From assembly GCA_002751075.1 (NCBI GenBank), contig NAOQ01000101.1:1-10031 (forward strand): a stretch of DNA of 10,031 nt, in the 5' to 3' direction. Below, in pieces: positions 1 through 7,452 of the stretch. The position numbers were made by a program, and so were the translations under genes. The DNA comes from Ichthyophonus hoferi (taxonomy: Eukaryota > Opisthokonta > Ichthyosporea > Ichthyophonida > Ichthyophonidae). Within the stretch, counting starts at the first letter, position 1. Each line of letters starts with the position of its first letter. The notes under the pieces are model-generated. The model saw nothing but the letters and a program-made list of their open reading frames with translations, ran no database searches and was not told where the DNA came from.

Positions 1-30
1 TTCAAATATTCTAAGAAATCAAAAAATATT

Positions 31-111
31 TTCAGACTTTTTTATAACATATTTTCAAAACCTTTCAACATTTTCCAAAATCTTTCTATATATTTCCAAA
101 ATACCCTGTAA
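31..111. repeat. Degenerate ~20-nt tandem repeat, left copy
   Basis: About four loosely repeated units of 20-21 nt share the pattern TTTYCAAAAYCTTTC followed by an AT-rich spacer. The clearest units begin near 51, 71 and 92. The last 65 bp or so recur in direct orientation at 648-711, including the shared string TTTCCAAAATACCCT. The copy runs close to the window edge, so a larger element may begin outside. No coding potential is seen. Family unknown. Confidence 0.55.
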
Positions 112-177
112 AAAATATTGTTTGGTGTATGAACCTGCCCGCTCTGGACCGTTCGCGTGTCATTATTTATATTTCAT

Positions 178-330
178 GGAATACTCTTCTATGATCAGTA
201 GATCGATTCTTGTTGGTTAATACGCCAACTAAATTGGAGACACAATAGTATTAAAGTATTGCGATAAGATCGAACAATTTTAGTGGGTCTTTGTGACCTA
301 TCGTGATTTGGATTAGCCAATAATAATCTG
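178..330 (+). repeat. Large inverted repeat, left arm
   Basis: This stretch matches the reverse complement of about 790-984. The best blocks are 199-216 (AGTAGATCGATTCTTGTT against AGTAAATTGATTCTTGTT), 215-242 (TTAATACGCCAACTAAAT against TTAATTCACCATCTAAAT) and 278-325 (TAGTGGGTCTTTGTGACC against TAGTGGGTCTCTGTGACC). By eye, identity is about 80-85% in the best block and lower at the ends. The right arm has roughly 40 extra bases between the first two blocks. The arms enclose about 460 bp, the layout of a foldback or MITE-type DNA element, but no target-site duplication or transposase was recognised. A 74-codon minus-strand frame lies across this arm (419-195) and I do not treat it as a gene. 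Confidence 0.6.
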
Positions 331-647
331 TTCAAATTATTGTATGAATTGAATGAATTTGTCAGCATAATAGAATCAAGTCCTAGAAAAATCAGTAACA
401 AGCAAATGTAATATACCATAAAATAAATAGAATAAAAGAATAAACTATAACCGTGCAGCAGTGTGTGGGACCATCATGAATATTTTGGATATTAATTTTT
501 AATTTATATTAATTATTAGCTTAATTTTATTCTTTCAAAGCTAAAAAATTATCTTACCTTTGTTTTTGGATTTATTGAATACTTTGGTGATCCACATATT
601 GAAATGTAAAAATCCTATTTTGAAGATTAAAAGGTGTAAATATTTTT

Positions 648-711
648 AACATATTTTATAAAACCTTTTAACATACCTCTATAATCTTTCTATATTTCCA
701 AAATACCCTCT
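648..711. repeat. Degenerate tandem repeat, right copy
   Basis: Direct-orientation copy of about 46-111. Both copies run AACATATTTT, then AAAACCTTT, then AATCTTTCTATAT, then TTTCCAAAATACCCT in the same order, with small insertions and substitutions. The distance between copies is about 600 bp. It lies inside the large inverted repeat, whereas the other copy lies outside it. Confidence 0.6.
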
Positions 712-730
712 ATACTTTGTTTTATCGCCA

Positions 731-778
731 GTGTTAACTTTTTAGTTAACACCAATGTTGCTAAGTTTATTAACTTAG
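731..778. repeat. Two tandem small hairpins
   Basis: GTGTTAACT (731-739) pairs perfectly with AGTTAACAC (744-752) around a TTTT loop. CTAAGTT (761-767) pairs with AACTTAG (772-778) around TATT. They lie at the inner edge of the right arm of the large inverted repeat. They are short enough that AT-rich sequence could produce either by chance, but the pairing is perfect. Confidence 0.5.
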
Positions 779-789
779 GAACCAATTAT

Positions 790-984
790 AAATATTTATA
801 TTAGCTAATCCAATTCACAATAGGTCACAGAGACCCACTAGAATTATCCAATATCACCATCTAAATAGGGACATAATAGTCCCTATTTAGATGGTGAATT
901 AACCCATTTCCTCATTGATGTAATGGTGTTTCATATACTGCATTCTATAACAAGAATCAATTTACTTATTGTAAAATGGTATTC
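790..984 (-). repeat. Large inverted repeat, right arm
   Basis: Reverse-complement partner of about 178-330. It is longer than the left arm, with an extra block of about 40 bases around 918-946 and a 44-bp palindrome at 854-897 where the left arm has only one recognisable half. The conserved core 797-845 also preserves a short reading frame seen in the left arm (residues RSQRPT in both), but it is too short to identify a protein. Likely an old non-autonomous DNA element. Confidence 0.6.
854..897. repeat. 44-bp near-perfect palindrome
   Basis: The 19-nt arm 854-872 (TCACCATCTAAATAGGGAC) is the exact reverse complement of 879-897, with the loop ATAATA. The symmetry is perfect although the surrounding inverted-repeat arms have diverged, so it is either recent or maintained. 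It could form a stable hairpin in RNA or a cruciform in DNA. Confidence 0.85.
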
Positions 985-2154
985 GATTAACTAAAATAAG
1001 ATTAATCATTAAATTAACATTTGTTATCAAAGATTGGTTGAACTATGTGTTTATTTGGATTTAACGATCCTGTAACAGGAATTTAATGAATTGTGAAAGT
1101 AGGTTAGATCAAAACTTGCGTGTTTTACCAAAAGCTTCCATTATAGAAATAGTACCATACTAAAACCTTTTTCTTATAAGACTTTTATTTTTTATATTTT
1201 TTTTATAGTAATTAGTGACTAGTGTGTTGGAAAAATGTCAGTGCTTAAACATGGAACAAGAATTTTGACAAATGTTAAGCGATTCATTAGTAGTCTAGTT
1301 AATTACACTCTGACCTCCCCCTTTTTACAGGTTGATCATCTGTAATTAGTGTCAAACATAACCACATATACAGCATAGGCAAAGTAACTAATTATAATTA
1401 TTCATTAATTAATGCTGGGGTCCAAAGTATTATATATATATAATGCTAAATTTAGAAAGTATAAAATGGTTATGTATGAAACAGATTTAGGACTCCTGAT
1501 TCTGTAGGGATGGTGGTTCTCTGTTATTGTCATGCCGATTTAAATTTCCTAATTAAGATTATATTAAAATCATAAATAATATGAACAGGGGATTCCTAAG
1601 ATTTAGACAATAGTATAATCAATCCAAATACTGTACCAATCAGATGATATCAGAAACTTCACCCAAACTGATATTATTATCTCTCCAAGGTACATTTAAT
1701 GTATATATATGTATCTATGCAAACATATAGTTATCTATTAGATACTGCATCAAGCTTAGTGGTTGAGTTACTTTGGTGAATTAGTGTCTGCAGCAAATCA
1801 AATTCTATCCAAAACAACATTAATCCAAAACTACTTCCCATTCCATCACAAATCCTATTTAGGCAGTGCTTTACTCAGTATAAAACAATGCTAGCCGCGC
1901 TAACAATGTTCATCGTTTTAATCACGATACGGAAATAATTAGATATATGGCTCAGTTGCTATTACAATAATAATAATATACTTCTTTCGGCAGTGCCTCC
2001 AAAAGACGCAAAACTGTAGTATCTAAATTCTACAATTTAAAAATGACATGCCTTGGAACTATATCTAATCAGGAATTATGACCGCTTTCAAGAAACTTGC
2101 ACCAAAGCCACACATACTTTGGCTCAACATCTGGATTAACAAATCACAACACAG
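985..2154. other. AT-rich intergenic stretch, no gene seen
   Basis: No reading frame here has coding character. Short palindromic AT runs occur (for example around 1428-1444), and there is a possible tRNA-derived relic at about 1750-1810, listed separately. I see no promoter or gene that can be supported. Confidence 0.5.
1750..1810 (+). repeat. Possible tRNA-derived SINE relic (weak)
   Basis: TAGTGGTTGAG at 1757-1767 resembles a tRNA internal A box as found in tRNA-derived SINEs (typically TAGTGGTTAGAG). AAATCAAATTC at 1795-1805 could be a B box (GGTTCGANTCC) weakened by G-to-A changes. The spacing of 38 nt is slightly short. There is no clear tail or flanking duplication, so this may be chance. 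Confidence 0.18.
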
Positions 2155-2178
2155 TAGCCTTGTCAATTGACAAGGCTA
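2155..2178. repeat. 24-bp perfect palindrome
   Basis: TAGCCTTGTCAA is followed at once by its exact reverse complement, with no spacer. It is not composed of simple AT repeats. It could be a dimeric protein-binding site, a relic of an element end, or chance. No gene is near enough to assign a role. Confidence 0.7.
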
Positions 2179-3340
2179 AGAGCAAACGACTCGGATACTG
2201 TGAGCACAGAAGAGAAAATAGACTTAATTATTTAAACTAGGACTACAAACGGGGTAATTACCATTAAAAAGATGGGTATTTCTTAAGTAATATTTTCAAC
2301 AGATAAACTATTCTAAGCGCTTATAAAAATCACCACTGGTTATTTTTTCGAATTATCTAGTTAACTATACTGTTCATAACAATTCATATAACTTGAATTA
2401 ATTCAGACTAAGGCATCATATAATGTTACAAGACCGCTAACTCCAAAGGAATACGTATTTTGGCCAAGTCCTGATAACAAGTAGATAACCAGATGTTATC
2501 AACGGGTAAATTGATTTGTCAATACGAGAAAACTAGTAAAAAAAATACTATTTAAGATTAGAAATATTAGACAACTAATTGTTCAACTTAATAGAAAAAA
2601 ATATTGGTAAAAAGTGTCAAGTTTAATCAATCTCTAGAGTATATATTACTAATTTGAATTTGAAATAATGGATAAGGTAGAAGAACGTAGGGGAGTAACT
2701 GTACCATTTACACTGTTTATACTTCACTAAGGCAATATGGCTCTCAGTGATTGATTTATCGGACAAATGCCTTGGGATATTTACCAACTACTGTTGATTG
2801 TCTTGTTTTGGCTTCCAAAAACTGTGATTTCGATCATTATATACAAAAACTACGCTTATTCGGTACATTTCTTTACTCCATCAAAATGTGGTGTTATTGG
2901 AATCTACGGGTAGATCAAACTGGGATAAACCAAGCCAGTCACATTTACGCCAAGCTGCTGCTGATTTTCTAATAGATTTTCCCACGGTCACCTAAAATTC
3001 GGCAATGTATCAACTGTTCATTTTAATTGGCCAATATAACAATGACATGTTTTCTGCTAAGCGTGAGAAATGCGTGCTTAAAGCCTGACAAATCAAAATC
3101 GCAATACTGTGTTGTATTGTATACTCCTACTAGACATTTGCTTAGATAGATTTAACCATATGTCACATTCACATCTAGGTCTACAAACAGATACATAGAT
3201 TAAGACGATTCACTAATTCCGGTTTATGCCATTCCGACTTCATGAAATGCAAAGGAGCAAAGAGAGAATTAATTAATTAACGCGATTATGGTTTGATGAG
3301 GATTAATCTTTGGTGGTTAAGTGTATACAAACAGTACTAT
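2179..3340. other. Intergenic stretch, no supported gene
   Basis: Mostly AT-rich noncoding sequence. A patch at about 2740-2990 is visibly richer in G+C and holds a 73-codon plus-strand frame (2751-2972) with ordinary-looking residue use. It has no recognisable domain, no good splice signals at its ends and no homologue I can name. It could be a decayed exon or an old repeat fragment, so it is recorded here and not as a gene. Confidence 0.4.
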
Positions 3341-3418
3341 GTGCATTAAAATACGAATTCGGACACGTCCTTTAAAGGAAATGCTGTGCATTAGGAATTC
3401 GGACGTCCTTTAAGAAAA
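3341..3418. repeat. Two-copy ~45-bp tandem duplication with palindromic core
   Basis: GTGCATTA recurs at 3341 and 3386. In both copies it is followed by GAATTCGGAC, then GTCCTTTAA. Copy 1 has GGACACGTCC and copy 2 the perfect palindrome GGACGTCC at its centre. The period is 45 bp, with a few short indels between copies. An ACGT core in a palindrome can be a bZIP-type site, but no target gene is close: the SOD start is about 1.05 kb downstream. Confidence 0.65.
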
Positions 3419-4140
3419 CACTGTTGGATAATGTATACCAATTGCACGCGATCAAACTATTGGCAAATCACATTTTGATTCTGTCAAAACCTGTTGTTTG
3501 TTTCTTGGTGAATTATCACACTTCGTATGGTGACCTGGCCGTTGTTTCTTAATTAGGAATGTTTTCCACCGATCAACCCTGATTGGATTTTGGGTAGCGT
3601 ACTCCTGCCCTATTCAAATTAATTAAAGAAATATAAATTAGACATTTCAATTAAATACACTTAATGCAAAAACTTGCATATTAATTTACAATATTATTGG
3701 CACTAATAGTATACAATATCATATTATAGCATATTATCATCTGCTTATGGCATATTATAACTTATTTATAGCATATTATTGTATGGCCAATTTATATATA
3801 TCATATTCTACCTACACCTTATTATATGACAATACATTAGGGAGTCTATTCATTAATTATTAAAACAAAATAAGATCGCAAGTTTAATTGTGATTATTTA
3901 CTCCTTAATAAACTTAAAAGAGCAAGTATCTTACTTCCTCCAAAAAGGAAATAAAAAATATCAACACTCCTCTAATCCACCAATGGACTGTACGATATGA
4001 CATGCCATTCCAATTTAGAGTACAAGGCACTATATAATATCTAGCACGATTTTAATTTTTTAGATTGTTTCTTTTGTTTGTTTGAAGTTGTTAATGTATG
4101 TTTTCTTCTTTTTAATATATGTATATGTTGGCTTGGTATT
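3419..4140. other. Intergenic stretch upstream of the SOD gene
   Basis: AT-rich sequence without coding potential. Between about 3700 and 3780 the motif TATRGCATATTAT recurs three times in direct orientation with irregular spacing, and a looser ATCATATT-type pattern continues to about 3835. From about 4045 to 4145 the plus strand becomes T-rich. No exon or RNA gene is recognised. Confidence 0.45.
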
Positions 4141-4148
4141 GTTTTTTT

Positions 4149-4156
4149 GTAAACAA
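4149..4156 (+). promoter_or_regulatory. Forkhead/FOXO-type motif GTAAACAA
   Basis: An exact match to the animal FOXO/DAF-16 binding element, 316 nt upstream of the SOD start codon. FOXO factors are known to activate superoxide dismutase genes in animals, which makes the position suggestive. Eight bases in AT-rich DNA arise often by chance, so this is only a candidate. Confidence 0.25.
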
Positions 4157-4226
4157 GGTGTTGTTGATTTTTCTTATTTGCCTTACTGTAGGTATTAGTC
4201 ATTAATTTGGGCTATGCTTTCCGACT

Positions 4227-4240
4227 ACACCACGTGGTGT
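4227..4240. promoter_or_regulatory. 14-bp palindromic E-box (CACGTG core)
   Basis: ACACCACGTGGTGT is a perfect palindrome centred on CACGTG, the site bound by bHLH-zip dimers (USF/MYC/TFE class in animals, Cbf1/Pho4 class in fungi). It lies 232 nt upstream of the SOD start codon, in sequence otherwise poor in G+C. The extended symmetry beyond the 6-bp core makes a real dimer site more plausible than an isolated E-box. Confidence 0.4.
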
Positions 4241-4317
4241 TAAAACCAAACAATAATTGTCTCATTGTTTCCAAATGTTCAGGGAGAACATGAAAAACAC
4301 TGCTTCAAAGCATCCAT

Positions 4318-4324
4318 TATAAAT
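4318..4324 (+). promoter_or_regulatory. Candidate TATA box of the SOD gene
   Basis: TATAAAT, 148 nt before the start codon. A start site about 30 bp downstream would give a 5' UTR of about 120 nt, or less if the leader is spliced. TATA-like strings are common in this composition, so confidence is low. Confidence 0.3.
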
Positions 4325-4454
4325 TTGAATATGCTGATATGTACTGGTGTAATAATTTGGACTTAAGTTTCAAGGCCGGGTAAAAGAGAGTGCGCACTAT
4401 TTTCATATAGAGATATTATTTGAACCTAAACCAGAAAAAACAAACATAACACCA

Positions 4455-4470
4455 ACCTCTATCCTTGCAG
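4455..4470 (+). promoter_or_regulatory. 3' splice acceptor immediately before the SOD start codon
   Basis: ACCTCTATCCTTGCAG is pyrimidine-rich, ends in CAG and leaves just one base (A) before the ATG. It closely resembles the acceptors used inside the gene (TTTTTCTTGCAG and TTCTCCCTACAG). This implies either an intron in the 5' UTR, with an upstream donor such as GTAAAA at 4380, or trans-splicing of a spliced leader. Which of the two cannot be decided from sequence alone. Confidence 0.55.
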
Positions 4471-4471
4471 A

Positions 4472-7293
4472 ATGTCTGCTGTAGCTGTTCTCCGTGGTGC
4501 TGGCACTGTCAGCGGTGTGGTCCACTTCAAGATTATGGATTGCTGCCCTAAGGTTCATATTACTGGTGAGATTACTGGTCTTACTCCTGGCCATCATGGG
4601 TTCCATATCCACGAGTTTGGTGACAACACTTTGGGCTGCACCAGCGCTGGCCCCCACTTCAACCCCCATAACAAGACCCACGGTGCACCCGCCGATGAGG
4701 AACGGTATGTTCTTTTTTTTGTTTCCTGTAATGTTTGTTGTTAATGTTTGTTGTTTCAGACTTTGTTTTGAGGCACTGGTGTGCTAGAGTAGTATTGTGT
4801 AGAAAAGAAGTAGGAAGCTCAAATAGTTGTAGTTTTTTATGAATGAGTGAAATTTTTATATATAAAGACTATTCTATGTAAAGAGATATATGGTATGTAA
4901 TGATGTAGATAGTAAATACTATGATGCAATTAAAATGCAACTAGAGGTCATTTTGGTTAAAGGTTTCACTTTAAAAAGATGGGAAACAAAATAAGAAACC
5001 TCACAATTATCATTTGGTGTGCAAGCTTTAGCCTCTTTGTGCATACCTGTTGCTACTTTAATTAGTGTAGTTCTTTGCAGCTTCTGAACACTAGTAGATA
5101 TTGGTTTTATTTAACGCTTTAAAAGGAGATAAATCAATGACATTATGAATATAGTCCTTCAAAGGAAAGTTCAACATAGACTATTGATGTTTATTTTTAT
5201 TCACCATTATTTTTATTATTAAAAATGGAGCTTTATTTGCTAATTTAGGCCGGACTGAGGGGGAAATTAGTATCGCATGCATGATTTTTAAAAGGTAAAT
5301 TATATTTTAATATTAACTGACCTGATTCTACCTTGGCTATGATTGGTCCGCATCATTTTAGTCTACCTGTTAGACGGCCTGGCGTATTTAAATTAAGCGA
5401 TAGAGTGAATGGGTGTGGGTGTCCATATATGTTCTTGTGTGTAAGGGAGGATAAGAGATAGATAGAGTTAGGATGAGTTGATAATAGGTATGGTATGAAT
5501 TTGATCTCAGTTGCGATGAACATTGTTTTGTAAACGAATGATTACTAATTACCATTATTATTATCTTTTTCTTGCAGCCATGTAGGTGACCTTGGTAATG
5601 TTTTGGCTGATGAGAATGGTGTGGCCAAGATTGACCTTACCGACCGTATAATCTCCCTGTCGGGTGAGCACAGTATTATTGGCCGTACCATTGTGGTAAG
5701 CGTTGGCATGTATATGGCTAGTGTGTATATTAAGATCATTATCTCTTTATCTTATCTGTTTGTACTTCCTATTTGATTTTTTTTAACCTTTACTATCACC
5801 TTTGGGAATTGTTTAAGGGGATGACGATTGATTGGATTGATTAATCTACAACTCTAAACACTAAATTATTTTTTAATTAATGTCATACTGTAGTTATTTA
5901 TTTCCTCCCCCTACTTATTCTATTCTATAATATAAGTACTTATGGGCTATTACTTGCCTATGATGTATTAAATTTTGTTTATGTGCCTGTGTCTGTATTT
6001 GTATGGCAATGTAACCACCTTTTACATTATACATCTACACTGATTTACTTTAAAAAAAAACTGATCGATTTATATTATTTCTGTTTAATTATATTTATTT
6101 GTGTCAAATTAACCACGACCACACTTCATTTCTTGTGTTCGCTCTTACTAAGGCTATAACATTATTACATTGCTGTCACTTCATCTTATCACTTTTGCAA
6201 TTATTTTGTAAATGTCAAGGTTTTCTTTTAGGCTATGTCCTATTATCACTAAGTATACAATACTTACTGATATCAAGAAGCACTCTGTATATATTGCATT
6301 TTTTCATAGTTACAACAAGTCTTACATTAGTTTTGATTTTGATAGCCGATTATTGTAATTATTATTGTTTATTCTGATCTATAAAAAAAAACGATTTATC
6401 ATGAAAACAAGAAAAAACAAATTATTACAGCATACTTTACTTTTATATATACCTATAATATATATATATATATATAATTTGACTTTATCTTTTCTCACGA
6501 ATTGTTTTTGTGATTGTTGCTATACTTTACATTACATTAACAACTGACTCGGTTTTATTATTATTATCTGTTTTATTCTTATCGGGTTAAAATTAATATC
6601 AGGCTACCATTAGTCTATTTTGTTATCTCATTATATATACTTGTATTAATGGTTGATTAGACTTGCGTCTGTATTGATAATACATTTAAACTTGGCTGTG
6701 GTATAAATATTTTACTCGCTATTTGTTACTATCATCTAACAAATCCATGACGTCACATTATTGGTCTTAAATCATACCTACATCTTTCCATTACCCACCT
6801 CCTTTCTCTGACTCGGTCTCTTTTGAGCATTGAACATTCACTTTCTCCCGATTGGTATGTTTTATTTAGTCAATAATAAAATATTTGTTAAAGAAGGAAT
6901 ACCACTAATATAATCTACCGTGTTTTCTTTAATGCCTTACAAAGTATTACTATTATATCGCACTACTTTATGGAACAATACAATACCTAACTATAAATTA
7001 ACTACCCCTTAGAGTAGTTTGATCTGGTAACATAACCGTGATACATTCATATAAATCTTATCCTGTGTGATATATCTATTTATGTAGCCCCCAAACCCAA
7101 ACAAATGGCTCTCTAATAGAAAATAAAATAAGAGTGAAGCATAAGCCATCTTCAAAGCCTCATTTCAATTCATTTCTCCCTACAGATACACGAAGGTGTT
7201 GATGACCTTGGTAAGGGTGGTGTTGAGCTCAGTCTGACCACTGGTAACGCAGCTGGACGTGCCGCATGTGGTGTTATTGGCTTGGCTAAATAG
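4472..7293 (+). CDS. Cytosolic Cu/Zn superoxide dismutase (three coding exons)
   Basis: Converts superoxide to oxygen and hydrogen peroxide in the cytosol, probably as a homodimer. Coding exons are 4472-4704, 5578-5695 and 7186-7293, joined at GT-AG introns in phases 2 and 0, giving 152 residues, the usual family length. All key residues are present, counting Met as 1: copper ligands His45, His47, His62 and His119; zinc ligands His62, His70, His79 and Asp82; disulfide Cys56-Cys145; and active-site Arg142. Both signatures are clear (GFHIHEFGD and [13 protein letters not shown]). There is no signal peptide, so this is the intracellular form. The chosen ATG gives the standard N-terminus (MSAVAVLRG), has A at -3 and follows an acceptor site. 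Intron positions match the last two of vertebrate SOD1. Oddities are adjacent Cys24-Cys25, and Leu134/Thr135 where the electrostatic loop usually carries a lysine. The TAG stop is backed up by an in-frame TAA two codons later. Confidence 0.97.
4705..5577 (+). other. SOD intron 1 (873 nt, phase 2)
   Basis: Donor GTATGT and acceptor TTTTTCTTGCAG split the arginine codon of the EER-HVGDLGN stretch, the same place and phase as vertebrate SOD1 intron 3. A 13-nt tandem duplication (AATGTTTGTTGTT at 4730-4742 and 4743-4755) creates a strong acceptor-like sequence ending in TTTCAG at 4759, only 55 nt from the donor. No nested gene or known repeat is seen in the rest. Confidence 0.93.
5696..7185 (+). 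other. SOD intron 2 (1490 nt, phase 0)
   Basis: Donor GTAAGC and acceptor TTTCTCCCTACAG, lying between the Val117 and Ile118 codons just before copper ligand His119, the same position as vertebrate SOD1 intron 4. The interior is AT-rich, with a (TA)n run near 6458-6476. Two plus-strand frames (6099-6377 and 6365-6547) are low-complexity chance frames. A full CRE-type octamer lies at 6748-6755. Confidence 0.93.
6748..6755. promoter_or_regulatory. Intronic CRE octamer TGACGTCA
   Basis: A perfect palindromic CREB/ATF site within SOD intron 2, followed within about 10 bp by an inverted CCAAT box (ATTGG). CRE next to CCAAT is a known promoter or enhancer arrangement. Two CpG-type bases in AT-rich intron DNA make it stand out, but no function is shown by sequence alone. 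Confidence 0.25.
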
Positions 7294-7309
7294 GGCATTT
7301 AATCCTTAT

Positions 7310-7315
7310 AATAAA
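7310..7315 (+). terminator. Poly(A) signal of the SOD gene
   Basis: AATAAA, 17 nt after the stop codon. Cleavage 10-30 nt downstream would fall in or near the 7326-7354 hairpin, and a T/G-rich stretch follows at about 7370-7400. This would make the 3' UTR very short, roughly 40-60 nt. Confidence 0.6.
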
Positions 7316-7325
7316 AACAAAAAGC

Positions 7326-7354
7326 AAATACTAATTGCGTTGCAATTAGTATTT
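7326..7354 (+). repeat. 13-bp perfect hairpin in the SOD 3' region
   Basis: AAATACTAATTGC (7326-7338) pairs with 7342-7354 around the 3-nt loop GTT, 33 nt after the stop. All 13 pairs are Watson-Crick. The position overlaps the expected cleavage zone of the AATAAA signal, so it could affect 3' end formation or mRNA stability. That role is inferred. Confidence 0.65.
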
Positions 7355-7452
7355 CCAATTATTATTTAAATGTTGTTTCTCTGTGCCAATGAGTGGTTTC
7401 TGTTAAAATGAAGGGAATTATTATGGAGCATAAAAAGATGTCCTATTATATT

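Larger units (their letters stand above)
331..789. other. Interior of inverted-repeat element, no gene
   Basis: This AT-rich stretch between the two inverted arms has no coding potential. It includes the second copy of the upstream tandem repeat and two small hairpins near its right end. I see no transposase, tRNA-like or polymerase-related motif, so any element here would be non-autonomous. Confidence 0.5.

Noticed and set aside
195-419. 74-codon minus-strand frame with a hydrophobic N-terminus
   Set aside because: It lies across the arm of the inverted repeat in AT-rich sequence, has no domain or promoter, and the other arm does not keep the full frame.
2751-2972. 73-codon plus-strand frame
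   Set aside because: No recognisable domain, homologue or splice context. Kept only as a composition oddity.
3700-3835. AT-rich motif array as an origin or CRISPR-like array
   Set aside because: Only three loose direct copies with irregular spacing, no distinct spacers, and a eukaryotic context. Best seen as simple AT repeat.
4403-4681. 92-codon minus-strand frame opposite SOD exon 1
   Set aside because: Antisense shadow of a highly conserved coding exon, which also runs into the upstream noncoding region.
4494-4787. 97-codon plus-strand frame overlapping SOD exon 1
   Set aside because: Alternate-frame shadow of the SOD exon running into intron 1, with a hydrophobic low-complexity product.
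5545-5739. 64-codon minus-strand frame across SOD exon 2
   Set aside because: Antisense shadow of the exon with ends in introns, with no independent support.
6099-6547. Two overlapping plus-strand frames in SOD intron 2
   Set aside because: AT-driven composition (Leu, Ile, Tyr, Cys, Lys), a TA dinucleotide run and no domain. Chance frames in an intron.
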